Shown here piece after piece: positions 21,965-34,104 of a stretch of 64,000 nucleotides of DNA. Both the position numbers and the translations under genes were made by a program. Within the stretch, counting starts at the first letter, position 1. Every line of letters begins with the position of its first letter. The notes beneath the pieces were generated by a model. It searched no databases. It was not told the DNA's origin and worked only from the letters and a program-made list of their open reading frames with translations. The stretch lies in contig NC_056032.1 of NCBI RefSeq assembly GCF_004379255.2, positions 26,509,322 to 26,573,321 on the forward strand. Direction: 5' to 3'. The stretch is from Salvia splendens. Its lineage: Eukaryota > Streptophyta > Magnoliopsida > Lamiales > Lamiaceae.

Positions 21965-24900
21965 TCACATAAACAACTCGGGAAACTTTTCTTTCATTTT
22001 ATCTTCTAACTCCCACGTAGCTTCCTCGGGACCATGGTGCTTCCACAACACCTTCACGGACGCTATCGACTTGTTTCGTAACTCTTGTACCTTCCGATCT
22101 AAGATTGCTTCGGGCCTTTCCTCGTAGCTCATGTCGGGGATTAGGATCACTTCCTCCTGATGAATCACATGCTTGGGGTCGAACACGTACTTGCGCAACT
22201 GCGACACATGGAATATGTTGTGCACGTTCCCAAAGCTGGGAGGTAAAGCCAATCGATACGCTACAGGACCTACTTCATCGATAATCTCGTACGGTCCTAC
22301 AAAACGCGGTTTCAGTTTGCCTTTCACACCAAACCTCACCACTCCTCTCGTCGGGGATACCTTCAAGAACACCTTGTCACCAATATCGAATTTGATTTCT
22401 GTTCGACGCACGTCAGCATACGACTTCTGCCTATCTTGAGCTTCCTTGATCCTTGCGTGGATTTGATGCACAATTTCGGTCATCTTCTTTATAGCGTCGG
22501 GGCCTAGCATCTTCCTCTCACCGACTTCATCCCAATAAAGTGGGGATTGACACTTCCTGCCATACAAGGCTTCATACGGGGCCATATCGATCGTCGCTTG
22601 GTAGCTGTTGTTGTAGGCGAATTCAACCAATGGTAGAACAGTTTCCCAACTTTCCCCTCGATCTAAGACAATGGCTCGCAGCATATCCTCAAGCGTTTGA
22701 ATCGTCCTCTCTGACTGCCCATCCGATTGCAGATGATAAGCAGTGCTAAAGTTAAGTTGCGTGCCCAATTCTCGTTGCAAACTCATCCAAAATTTTGATG
22801 TGAACTTCGTATCGCGGTCGGACACAATGGTCTTTGGCACCCCATGCAAACGCACAATCTCATTCACGTAGAGTTTTGCTAATTTGTCCGCGCCATAAGT
22901 AATTCGAATTGGTAAAAAGTGTGTGCTTTTCGTCAGTCGATCGATGATCACCCAAATTGCAGTGTTGCCCTTCTGTGACTTCGGCAAACCCTTCACGAAA
23001 TCCATAGCTAGATGCTCCCACTTCCATTCGGGAATTTCAAGTGGTTGCAATTTCCCATATGGTCGTTGGTGTAAGGCGTTCACTTGTTGGCATGCTAGAC
23101 ATCGCTCTACATACGACGCCACGTCTCCTTTCATTCCATTCCACCAAAAGCGTTGCTTCAAATCTCAATACATCTTCGTGCTTCCGGGGTGAGCAGTGTA
23201 AGGTGTGTCGTGCGCTTCACTCAAAATCTCATCTTTTAGCGTCTCATCGCTCGGCACACATAATCGTCCATCGTACGTCAAAGCATTATCCGCCTCCTCA
23301 CGGTAATGATCAAGCTTCTCGGCTCTCACCTTCACACGTAACTCTTCCAACTTCTCATCACGTCGCTGGGCTTCTATGAGCCTGGTTCTCAAATCTGGCT
23401 CAATCACTAGTGTCGTCAATCTTGCTTCTATTGTCTCGGGCGCTTTCACTATCTCCAACCCCATCTTGTCGAACTCGTGAATCAACGCTTCCTCTTGCGT
23501 TAGGAAGTAAGCCAATTGCGGTTGGTTCTTCCTACTCAAAGCTTCGGCTACCACGTTTGCCTTGCCCGGGTGGTAGTTAATGCCACAGTCGTAATCCTTC
23601 ACGATCTCTAACCAGCGTCGTTGTCGGATGTTTAGCTCCTTCTGTTCGAATAAATACTTGAGACTCTTGTGATCCGTATAGATTTCGCATCTCACTCCAT
23701 AGAGATGGTGTCTCCAAATTTTCAATGCATGCACCACTGCTGCTAACTCCAAATCATGAGTCGGAAAATTCAATTCATTCGGTCTCAACTGTCGGGAAGC
23801 ATATGCTATTACCTTCCCATCTTGCATTAACACGCATCCCAGTCCCACTTTTGACGCGTCTGTATAGACGGCGAAGTCCTTATCGGGTTCTGGTACCGCT
23901 AGGACTGGTGCTGTAGTCAATTTCTCTTTCAATAGTTGGAAACTCGCCTCGCACTCTGGCGTCCAAACCACCTTGATTCCTTTCTTTAGTAGTTGCGTCA
24001 TTGGTCTCGCGATCTTAGAGAATCCCTCAATGAATCGTCGATAAAATCCCGCCAATCCCAAGAAACTGTGGATTTCACTTGGTATTTTCGGCGATTTCCA
24101 ATTCTGCACGGCCTCGACCTTTGCTGGGTCTACTTGAATTCCATTTGCCGTCACAACATGACCAAGAAAGTTCACTCGAGTCAACCAGAACTCACACTTA
24201 CTGAACTTGGCATAAAGCTTCTCCTTTCGCAACGTTTCCAACACTGTGTGTAGATGCCATCTATGTTCTTCCTCGTTCTTCGAGTATACCAACACGTCAT
24301 CGATGAAGATTAACACAAACTTGTCAAGATACTCGTGGAAAACTCGGTTCATTAAGTCCATGAAAAAGGCTGGGGCGTTGGTCAGCCCAAATGGAATCAC
24401 GACGAATTCATAGTGGCCATAACGAGTGCGAAAAGCAGTCTTGGGCACATCCTCTCGTCGGACCTTTAGTTGATGATACCCTGATCTCAAATCCATTTTC
24501 GAGAATACGCCCGCTCCTCGAAGTTGGTCAGACAAATCATCAATCCTCGGCAGTGGGTACTTATTCTTCAAGGTCATCTTATTTAGTTCACGATAATCGA
24601 TACACATCCTCATTGTTCCATCCTTCTTCTTAACGAACAAAACTGGCGCTCCCCACGGTGACATACTGGGTCGAATAAATCCCAAGTCTAACAGTTCTTG
24701 CAACTGTACCTTCAACTCGGCCAACTCCTTAGGGGCCATTTGATATGGCGCCTTTGATACTGGCGCTGACCCTGGTTCCAAGTCAATGGTGAACTCCACT
24801 TGTCTGTCGGGCGGCGGTCCTGGCAAAGCTTCGGGAAACACGTCGGGAAAATCTCGCACCACTGCCACGTCTTCCACTTTCAACTCCTTCTTTTCCTCTC

Positions 24901-26440
24901 CATTTAAGTACACAAGATACGCCAGACGCCCTTTTCTTATCATCGTAGTTGCTTGCAAAGCGGAGATGATGGAGGTTCGTCGATTCATGGAGATCCCGTT
25001 CAAGATAGTCGGCTTTTCGCCCAGGGCTTGAAAAGAAATCTGTCTCTCTTTACAGAGAATTGTTGCGTGGTTCTTGCTATGCCAATCCATTCCCAAGATT
25101 ATGTCTACATTCTCCAAAGGCATAACGTGCAAGAGTTGGGCCACTACTCCTAATTCTCCTAACACAAACTCTAGGTTCGAGCAAGTTCTCTCACTATCAA
25201 TCAATCCTCCAACCGGTGAAGACACATTCAATTTCGGTTCAAGCTTAGCAGTAACGAGTTCTAAGGCATTCACACATGACATTGAAATAAAAGAATGCGA
25301 AGCACCCGTATCAAACAGCACGATAATAGGAAGTTGTTGGAGCTTTCCCATACCTGCCAAATTCTCCTTGCCCTTGATGGCTTGGGGTTCCTGCCCTTGA
25401 TTTCCCCTTAGCGCATATGCCCTCGCTTGCTGTGGGGCCACTTGTCGGATTGGTTGTGGCTGTTGGGGTGGCCTCTGTCCTTGCCCATTCTTCGCTCCAC
25501 CCTTGTTGTTATTTGGGCACTCTCGAGACATGTGCCCATTTCCACCGCAGGCATAGCACCGAATGCCTCCAATTCTGCATTCCCCAACATGATACTTGGA
25601 ACACCGATTACAGTAGGGTGTTCTCTGCGGGTTTCCCCTCTGATGTGGCACAACTTGGCGCCCATGGTTCTGCGGTTGCCGAAAAGTGGAAAAACGCCGC
25701 TTGTTGTCAAAAGGAGCTCGGTTTCCATCCCACTTCCTCTTGTCTCTAAAGTTCGATAGGGGTGCGGACGGTGTAGGATTTGTTGTCCTCTCATTCTTGG
25801 GTAGCGCTTCTTCCACGTCGTGAGCGCAGCCCAACACCTCAGAATAAGGAATTCCCCTGCGACTGGCCACAGCTACCCTTATCTTGGGTCTAAGGCCGGA
25901 ACGAAACTTCGTAGCCATCTTCTCGTCTGTGTCTATCAATTCTGGCGCATAACGAGTCATCTCACATAGGGCGCGGTCATACTCCGTGACCGTCATGTTT
26001 CCTTGTTTTAAGGTGTGGAACTCCACTACTTTCGATCGCCGATAACTCATGGGAACATATTTGTTGTACACTTCTTCCTTAAATTCTTCCCAAGTAAGCG
26101 CCTCACGACGAGCGGGGTCCATGGTTCTCTTCTTGGTTTCCCACAAAAAATCAGCGGGTCCTGTCAGTTGATAAGTCATGCAGGCCAGGCGTTCCCTATC
26201 CGTGCATCCCATAAAGTCAAATATACGCTCAAGGTCGCGTACCCATGCCTCCGCCTTCGGGGGTTCTCCCAATCCATCAAATTTGGGTGGGTTCTCTTTC
26301 CGAAAGGCCTTGATGTATTCCCTTTCATTTGGTTGGGGTAGGGGTGGTGGTGGAGGCGGGGGTAGATTCCCGACACTTCCCTCTGCCTGTTCCCCCACAT
26401 TGTTCTCCACTCTTGGACCACGTCTACGTCTTGGTGGCAT
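21965..26440 (-). pseudogene. gag-pol: Gag-Pol polyprotein of element A, one nonsense codon
   Basis: A single minus-strand frame starts [10 protein letters not shown] at 26440. In order it shows Gag; a CCHC zinc knuckle ([14 protein letters not shown], residues 295-308); protease (DTGA, 377-380); reverse transcriptase (FIDD, 712-715); RNase H (YTDAS, about 858-862); and the integrase zinc-binding part. A TGA at 23165-23167 stops the frame in the HHCC region, where copy B has a glutamine. The same frame reopens at once and carries the integrase core (MDF, SDRD and SERTIQ; D54, D115 and E151 of the downstream piece, D-x35-E spacing), a GPYEII module and a chromodomain-like end with VKVLWKHHGPEEATWE. 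About 1490 codons would encode everything a chromovirus needs. Apart from this codon I saw no break, so it is a near-intact master-type copy. Confidence 0.95.
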
Positions 26441-26664
26441 GGTGATCTAAAACACAGGTTAGCACCGTTGTGAATATTCATTGTTATTAAAACACCACTG
26501 CTTTCATGCACACGTACGATACGATAAAACACAAGCACGTAAAGTTATGCGAAAAGTAGAACTTCCATAGATAACGTGGAAAGGAAAAACATAGTACTCG
26601 TTTGGAAACAAAAAGGTACTACTGCCATCGTCATAACAACTTAAGAAAACAAAACGGCATCTAA

Positions 26665-27249
26665 CTATCCATCGTTATACTCTTCCTCTTCCGGGTCTTC
26701 TCCTTCCTCTGGGTCCTCTTCTACGTGATACTCGTCAACCATGCGGAGGGCTTCTTCGATATCCATGCTATCATCCACATAATCATCCTCAAAACCCGGA
26801 ACCATTCCTTCTTGTGGTACTACTTCTCTTTCTGCCGTGGGTTTAACCCCGATCACGTCTTTGTCTTCCCATACTGTTTCATCTTTCCCTTCTTCTGTCG
26901 ACGGTGGTCGCTCGGAATGTGAGTCAATCAAAGCACACGTTAGGGCCTTCAGGAAACCTTTCATGTCGCCGGCCATCATCTGGTTTCTTGGTTCGTACCA
27001 TGTGAATCGACTGGCTGTTGCTTCCATCCAAGATTCCCAATTTTCGGGCATCAACTCGATTAGTCTTCTTATGCCACCATAGGCCGATACATGGTACCCG
27101 CAGACATCTCGCCATAGGGTTTCAAAACGGGCGACAACCTCTCTCAAGGCTTTTCCTTCTCTCTCAAAGTGATCGTAATCGTATATTGATTGTCGCATTC
27201 TAGCACTATATTGACTGCTCTTAAGCGCGGTTCGTTTAGTTCGTGCCAT
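26665..27249 (-). CDS. Extra ORF of unknown function upstream of gag in element A
   Basis: An intact 194-residue frame on the same strand as gag-pol lies between the PBS and gag. It starts MARTKRTALKSSQYSARMRQ and has a central block with ESWMEATASRFTWYEP and GDMKGFLKALTCALIDS. It ends in a strongly acidic tail (EEDPEEGEDPEEEE). I recognise no domain, signal peptide or membrane segment. Copy B has a homologue at 54967-55539 that is clearly related but diverged and carries nonsense codons. Presence in both copies at the same place shows it is part of this Tekay family, not a chance frame. The basic start and acidic end could suit a nucleic-acid or chromatin-interacting accessory protein, but that is speculation. 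Confidence 0.7.
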   Translation of the reverse strand: MARTKRTALKSSQYSARMRQSIYDYDHFEREGKALREVVARFETLWRDVCGYHVSAYGGIRRLIELMPENWESWMEATASRFTWYEPRNQMMAGDMKGFLKALTCALIDSHSERPPSTEEGKDETVWEDKDVIGVKPTAEREVVPQEGMVPGFEDDYVDDSMDIEEALRMVDEYHVEEDPEEGEDPEEEEYNDG

Positions 27250-27840
27250 CTACGCGAAAACGAATGTTTCTTTTTCAAACGCATTTTATAACATTGTTTG
27301 TTTACAATAGTCCCTATGTTTTGTCACGTAGTTTGATGTTTAATATTATTTTACGGCTTCATATCTTTTCATGCTAACGTCGTGGTATTCTCGCACATGA
27401 TACACATCCAAAAACATTACTAGTTCATGCTCATCCAAAATCATACCATATCAATATCACTTTCGTATATACAACACATGTCTTTAATTATCATGCCAGT
27501 CATTCCTGTATTCCACGAAATCATGCTATTACAACATCATATTTACGAACTTAATATATGCTTAAGCTATCATAGCAAACATGCCCACATAGTCATCCCA
27601 TTACAACTCATCCTCATACATATCGTTCATTCACATGTATAAACTTGTCAATCGTCATATCATATCATCATCCATTTCATGCATCTATCTCACATGCCTT
27701 CAACAAATAAAACATACCTCACTTTCATTGGTTGAGCGTGATGTTGTGGATGTTGAGCCTTCATGACACTTCTAGTCAATAAGGATTCACTAATATAGAC
27801 TTAAGACAAAAGAAGACTCTCGGACCAGAGCGAACACTAA

Positions 27841-27852
27841 GCTCTGATACCA
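27841..27852 (-). other. Primer-binding site of element A (tRNA-iMet type)
   Basis: On the minus strand TGGTATCAGAGC lies 3 nt inside the 5' LTR. This is the standard plant initiator-methionine tRNA PBS. 27250-27840 is the leader, with no other feature. Confidence 0.93.
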
Positions 27853-27855
27853 CTC

Positions 27856-30800
27856 TGTCACGACCGCCCATACTAGGGTTATCACAAACGCGGCGATCGT
27901 GACCAACATGCATGGACAACGTCTTTAAAAAGAAACTTAATTAACTTAAAGGCAGAAAAAAAAACATTTTTGTTTTTTAAAAAAAAGTTTAAGGTTAAAA
28001 TTGTACTATTAATTAGAAATGACTCATGATAAAAACTTTTAAAAGAAGCAGCGGAGAAAAATAAACTTTAAGAAACCCAAATAACTTCTAAAGTAAAACA
28101 TTTAATTTAATTCACGGAAAACACCATTTTCAAAGACAGCGTAATTACTTGGTTAAAACCTAACACAGCCATACATGTTCAAAACACAATACGTAAATGA
28201 TTTAAGTCTTGAGACATAGTTAACAATATAGCAGCGGAAAAAGATTTAAAGAGAGAGTCAGGGATCACGCCTATGTATGAAGACGCAACGCATCCTAAGG
28301 CTAGCTCAACATCCTCCGCAACATCCTGCTCAACCTGCACATAAGAAAAATAATATGCATGGCTGAGTACTTGTTGTACTCAATGGGCTCATGCCGAAAA
28401 CATTTTTAATATAATTATGTCATCCATACCAGTGATCTCGAGTTTTAGATAGCAAGAAAATATCACGAGAACACAAAACATTTCAAGTCTGGCCAGACAA
28501 TTTATCTCCCCACTTTTCACATCAATCCATTAATCACAATCATCATATCGCAGTGCGACGAAAGTGTGGCCACACTATTCGCCCACGAGACCGGCCGACT
28601 AGCAAGGACGGCTCACGATCCCACCAGTGTACACAGCCTGGTAGGGTTTGCGGCCCTACTCAGACCTGAATTCGTTTCACAACACAGCCCTATAGCCTAA
28701 CGGAGCAAGCTCAGACGAACTACGCATCAGGCAACCATCTCACAAACAAAAACATGGCATGACATAATAATTAAACCACCCTTATAACGCCACATAATAT
28801 TTTCGGAAAATAAAGAGGTTTGAAAAGAAAGTCCACCTCGTTCGCTTAACAATTCACAACCCAACTTATGGAAACTCTCGTTCCCCGAGTTCACGAATAC
28901 ACAATCACCCTTGTAAATGACAACACAAGTCAGCCTTCCACCAAAAACACATTACTATGCATGTCCTATCGTTTCTCTCTCATCGTTTTTCTCAATTACC
29001 CAACCCCAACATACGTCACAAAGATAGAAAGACACACCGTAATATATTTCAACTTATCTCACGTGATCACATCATTAAACACGTTCCTTGGACATACATG
29101 CATCATATAATACTTTTAAACTTGAAAATAAGAGTTATTTTAACAAGGCAGAAAACTGGCAGAACTGTGCGACCGTTTTGTAAAAATCACTATAAATTCA
29201 CCCGACCTCATATGAAGCTAAATTTTGGTCACAATACAGAAGACACATTCAAGTTCATCCATACAAATTTTCACACTGAAATCACGTCATTTAGTCAGCC
29301 ATATCAAATACTAAAATATGTGTCGGAACATAAAATTTCTGACAGCCATGCGCAGCTCATTTGAAAAATTCACCATAAATTTATCCAATGCCCAAAAAGG
29401 CTGAAAATTTTAAATATCTCAGAAGACACTTCAAATTTTCATATAGTTTAAGAATCACATCATTCAGAGGTCATTTGGTTGGTCAAACAGAAAATGAAAC
29501 ATTCTTGACGAGAACACAAGTTTCTGGCAGATTTGCGCAGTCCACTTCAAAAATTTATTATAAATTCATTTTTCGACAAAAAGGGCTGAAATTCACACGA
29601 GACACAGAAAACACCTTGGAGTTTACTAAGTAAAAATTTCATATCAAAATTCGATCGTTTGATTGGTCAATTACAGATCAGAAGCAACTGGTCGTACGCC
29701 ACAGATTTCAGGTTCATAGTTTCGAAAATAGGGTTTTCCTCTTCCATCGAACAAACACCAATTTTTCATGCTTGAAACACACAAAGTCATGCTTTAAAGT
29801 TTCTCATTAACATGTTTGCACATAGACTCACACCATTCACCAAATATTCCAATCCAACTTCACATGAATTCAATCAAAAACACATAACTATCAAAGTTCT
29901 TATGAAATTACACTTTCCCACCGTTAAATTTTGCGATCTATCAATCCTACACCCACTACATGCATGTAGGACTCAAGAACATGGTTCAAACGAAAAGGAT
30001 GAGGGAAAGTGAAGCAATTATACCTTCTTTGACAAAAACGAATCGGTAGGGACAAGAGACGATGCGATTCGTCGGAGACTCTTGGAAAATAGGCTTCAAC
30101 GGATGCAAGAACAAGAATTTGACGGGGGATCTTTGGAGAGATTGTAGAGAGGGAGGGGAGAGGCGTGTGAGAGTGAGGGAGAGAGTGGGAGGAACGATTT
30201 TTGTGAGGGAGAAATGGGGGCTAGGGTTTGTTTAGGTGGTATTTGAAGTCTAGGGTTATGTTTAATATTTAATTAATTATGTAATTGTGGGGAAAATACA
30301 ATTAAATAAATCCCACAATTAAAAGAATAAAATAGGCTTGTGGGGAGGGAGGAAATTTCAAAAATTCCATGTAGCACACAACAAGGAATTTATTTGGTAT
30401 TTACTTGGAGAATATATTCATAACTTAGGAAATAAATATAATGAATACAAGGAAACAAATAAATTAAATCTCCAAGTAAGAAAATAAGGTGGGGCCGAAA
30501 ATAACTAGAGGAAAGCACAAGGAAATTATTTAAATCCTCAATTAAATAGAATAGGATTTGAATTTGGTAATTTCTTTATGGGAAAAGACTCCCATATAAT
30601 AGGTAACAATTAAATAAATTTCCACAAGGAAAAATAGGAGCATGGGGCGTGTGATATGGGTAAGAATTAAAAGGAAAAATTCACATCCCCATTTAATTAG
30701 ACATAGGAAATTAGTATGGTATTTAATTGAATAAAAAGGGATTCCACAAAATAGGAAACAAATAAATTCTCCCCTACAAAATCATGAGGGGGGGGGGGGG

Positions 30801-31345
30801 GGGGGGGGCGAAAATTTGGCTTAAAAGGCCAAGGAATTGTTTCAACTCTTTATTTAAGTTGGGAGAGAAATAAAATATGACATGATTTAATTGGATTCAA
30901 TTCAAAGGAAGGGAGTCAACAAAGCACCTAATTAAATCAAAGAAATTAATTTATCCTCCCATTTTAAATAGGGGATTTTCGAAACTCCCAAGATGAATAG
31001 GCTAGAGTTCGAATTTCATGTGATACAATTTAGGGATCAATTGGTTTGGATTTAATTTGGATAAGAAAAATCCCAAAACAATTTATTAAATCCAAGAAAT
31101 GAAATACTATCTCAATAATTAGGAAGGGCAATTTCAATGAATTGACTCGAAAAAGAATAAATGCATGATCCTATTAATTTTTTTTTCTCCTCAATGGAAA
31201 AAAATATAAAAACTCAAGCTCATCATTCTACATCAACCACGACAATTTATTTCACGTAAAACACTTAATCACATAGAACAAAAGTCTCATATTCGAAAAT
31301 TTCAAAAACATAAATAAAAGAGTCACAAAAGTTTGGGATGTTACA
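27856..31345 (-). repeat. 5' LTR of element A
   Basis: This is the right copy, 3490 bp, and carries the promoter that would drive the element. It includes a 21-base G run on the plus strand (30788-30808), which the left copy lacks. Confidence 0.93.
30788..30808. repeat. (G)21 homopolymer in the 5' LTR of A
   Basis: A run of 21 G residues where the left LTR has only about seven. It could be real slippage or a sequencing/assembly artefact. Confidence 0.8.
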
Positions 31346-32108
31346 ATTGTGGATACTTTGATGATTTTTTACGGTTTAATTTATGTGTGATTCTTGTTCA
31401 TGAATGGTTTAATTATTCTACTAATATTGAGACGTTTAGATAGGTAGAACTTTGTAGCCTTTATTCTATTGCCTCTTTAGCATAGATTTTGGCCGTTACT
31501 CATGTGCAAGGAACTCGAGATTTGATACTTGTTCAGAGAGATAGTCTCGAGTGGATCGATAGTTTAATCAGTGAATTTGGTTTGATGTCTGCTGCGCTTC
31601 CGCGTGGGCATTAAGTTAATATGATCTAATTATCGTGTTTGACAATTGTAGAAGCTAATCTAAAGCTTGCTGCGCGACCTAGCAGGGGCGATAGGTTAGT
31701 GAGTAAAACCTTGGAGACGTGTTCAGCTTATCCTAGGTATACAATTCCCTTGAAGTGTTCAGCGGATAGGGAGCGTAAAACAAACTTAATCCTCTTAAGC
31801 ATAGTCTTGATCGTAGTAATCCATCGAAGTATCCCAATTCGTATGCCCGAGGCATATAGGAGCATTGCTTTCTTCTTATCCGATTTTCTAAATTTTGTTT
31901 TTTGCTTATCGTTTTGTGTTTTTTTCATCTTTTTATTGAATTCTATCTTATCAATCTCAAATTAAATAGCATACGCCTCCCTGTGGATCGACACTCGAAG
32001 TACTACAATCGGCTCTGTATTCTTGCAGATTCGTTGTAATATTAGAGTCAATTTTTTAAACTTGTGTGAAATTTACCATTAATATTTGAACTCGAAAATT
32101 ACACATCA
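31346..32108 (+). repeat. 5' LTR of element C, right half
   Basis: This continues the LTR from 18452 after the element A insertion and ends CACATCA at 32108. It contains the R-U5 region with GATCGACACTCGAAGTAC and is repeated in inverted orientation at 34105 onward. The open frame near 31639 has its twin on the opposite strand at 34194-34520 only because of this inverted copy. Confidence 0.85.
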
Positions 32109-32113
32109 AGTTT

Positions 32114-32131
32114 TGGCGCCGTTGCCGGGGA
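32114..32131 (+). other. Primer-binding site of element C (tRNA-Asp type)
   Basis: TGGCGCCGTTGCCGGGGA follows the LTR end after 5 nt. It is complementary to the 3' end of plant tRNA-Asp, as used by Athila-type elements. Confidence 0.9.
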
Positions 32132-33880
32132 GGCAACTGGTTATTTAATTTAGGATTCTTTTGTTTTTATTTTTGTATAGTTTTCTAACTTTTTATTTTC
32201 TTGTTTCAGAGTTGTAGCTAGAAGGCTAAGTCGAGCCAACGACTTTAAACAAAGGCGCTAGTTGGGAGGCAACCCAATGAGTTTTTAGTTTATTTTATTT
32301 TTTTTTCTTTTAATAAATCGAGGGTTTTGTTTGCTGAATTCTTTCCTTCGATGTATTTTTTATGAATTGAGTTTTTATTTTTTTGTTGTTTTAATTTTTG
32401 TTTCGTGTAGGAGCAACATGGAGATAGGACTCGTACTGGAGCTTAGGAGGAAGCACACCTGCAAAAGAATATACACCCACCCTCCCACCCTAATGCACTA
32501 TGGACATCATGCCAAGTTTGGGGGAGTTTTCTATCCCTTTACTTGTTTTTTATGTTTTTCTTTGCATGCATTGATGACAATGAAGCATTTAAGTTTGGGG
32601 GGGTTTTGTTGAGTTTCAATGATTTTTATGCATGTTTCTTGGGTGTATTGTTTGATAAAGGTGTGTTGAATCATGTAATTGACGGGTGCATGCTTTATCT
32701 TCAGCTTTCTAGTTGGGAAATCTTGCTTGATTTTACTTGATCTTTGAAGCTTAGGATGGATGGAATTTGTGCATGATTTATTTGAAAGAGCATGTTGTGA
32801 TTACAACCGATTTCTTGAGTTGAGGAGAGTTTGAATGTCACTTGTCTTGTGGAAATTATCTTGGATCGATTTGCTTTATCGAGTTAAGTGCTTGTATTCA
32901 TTTGTGTCAATGATATGGGAGGATAAGGCACTAGGATGAACTCCATGGCCAAATGATCACATGCCTAGTCCAACAAATGATCCCCTAGAAGCCACTTTGA
33001 CCTTAATTCCCTATTGTTTATGTAAACACTTAGCCGATCACTTAGCTACTTAAATAAGCCTTATTTTAGCCTCATCAATAAACCTTGCTATTATTTGGGT
33101 GCTAAATACAAGTTTGAGCTTTGTTGTTTGAGTTTTGAGTGTTGGGTGGTGTTTTGTAAAAGTGTAGACATTTTGAGACTTGATTAACGTATAGGTGTTG
33201 AGAATGAAGTTCTTAGAGAAAAAAAGAGAAAAAGATGACCTCCAAATTTGCAAAAGTCGAGGTCCTTTGAAAAAAAAAGTTTGATGAAATAAAGATAGAG
33301 CTTCTATCTTTAAGATGTAATCTTGTCTAGAATGGATGTCAAGTTTGGGGGAGTGAGAGTTTGGTTGTAAAATCTTGTTGTTTGATCTTTGGAAGGAAGT
33401 TGTAGGGGGAAAGAATTTGGCACTCAAATGTGTAGCCTTTGAGCTCACTATCCATATTTATCCTACCTCATCCCTAGCCCCATTACAACCTTTAATTAAG
33501 ACCTTGGACCTTATTGTTGATGCTTGTGGATGTTTGGTAAATAGCTTGGTACAGTTAAAGAAATTTGATTTGAAATCCGCGAGTCTATGTGATTACTAAT
33601 GCTTGACGAGTCAATGATGACGGTTTGAGTTGTATGATCTTATGCTTGAACTTACTTTGAAATGCACCTTGACTTGAAGTTCTAGGTTGATGAGTGATTG
33701 TTCTTGAGAGTGGCAAATCTTGATTGGAAATGTTGGGGGTTTAGATTTTGTCATTCGCGTCCCTTCTTGATTCTTTGCGATGAAAACTTTTGAAATAATT
33801 GTGAGTTAAACTTTGTTGAATGATTGTGCTTAAAGTTCATCTTGCTCGAGAGCGAGCAAGAACTCAAGTTTGGGGGTATT
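32132..33880 (+). other. Non-coding internal region of LARD-like element C
   Basis: No frame encodes gag, protease, RT or integrase. The region starts with a GGAGGCAACCCAATGAG-type leader. It contains four copies of AAGTTTGGGGG (32514, 32591, 33341, 33866); the last, next to the LTR start at 33881, is the likely true PPT. The element must have depended on proteins from an autonomous relative. Confidence 0.75.
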
Positions 33881-34100
33881 TGATGCGAAGCATTTTTCCA
33901 TATTTTCCCCCTTCGTTCTTCATACTTTTATACAAGTTATGACTCATTAAATCGTGTTTTCATCAGTGTTTAGGATGTAAAAGAAAGCTGGAAGTTCAAT
34001 GCTCCGTGAGGATTCCAGAAGAAACGCCCGGTCGGGTGATTTCGCCCCAACATAACACCCGGTCGGGTGAAATTTGCAAAGCGTGAGGAGTCCAGATTAA
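33881..34100 (+). repeat. Truncated 3' LTR of element C
   Basis: TGATGCGAAGCATTTTTCC matches the 5' LTR head at 17824. Similarity stops near 34100, in the palindrome array after GTCCAGATTA, where inverted LTR sequence begins. Confidence 0.85.
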
Positions 34101-34104
34101 TAAA

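Larger units (their letters stand above)
18453..31345 (-). mobile_element. Tekay/Del chromovirus A, full length; innermost level
   Basis: This is a 12.9 kb Ty3 element on the minus strand, with LTRs at 18453-21920 and 27856-31345. The 5-bp duplication ATTGT (18448-18452, 31346-31350) and TGTAACATCCC...GTGACA LTR ends are intact. A tRNA-iMet-type PBS is next to the right LTR and a PPT next to the left. Very long LTRs and a C-terminal chromodomain-like tail point to the Tekay/Del lineage. The LTRs remain clearly similar throughout with scattered differences and a few indels, so it is a fairly recent insertion and the youngest member of this nest. Confidence 0.95.

Noticed and set aside
22173..26450. 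Many plus-strand frames across elements A and B
   Set aside because: All are antisense shadows of the gag-pol and extra-ORF coding on the minus strand.
31639..31965. 108-residue frame, with an almost identical copy on the minus strand at 34194-34520
   Set aside because: Both lie in the same LTR sequence present in inverted copies; there is no domain and the frame is not part of gag or pol.
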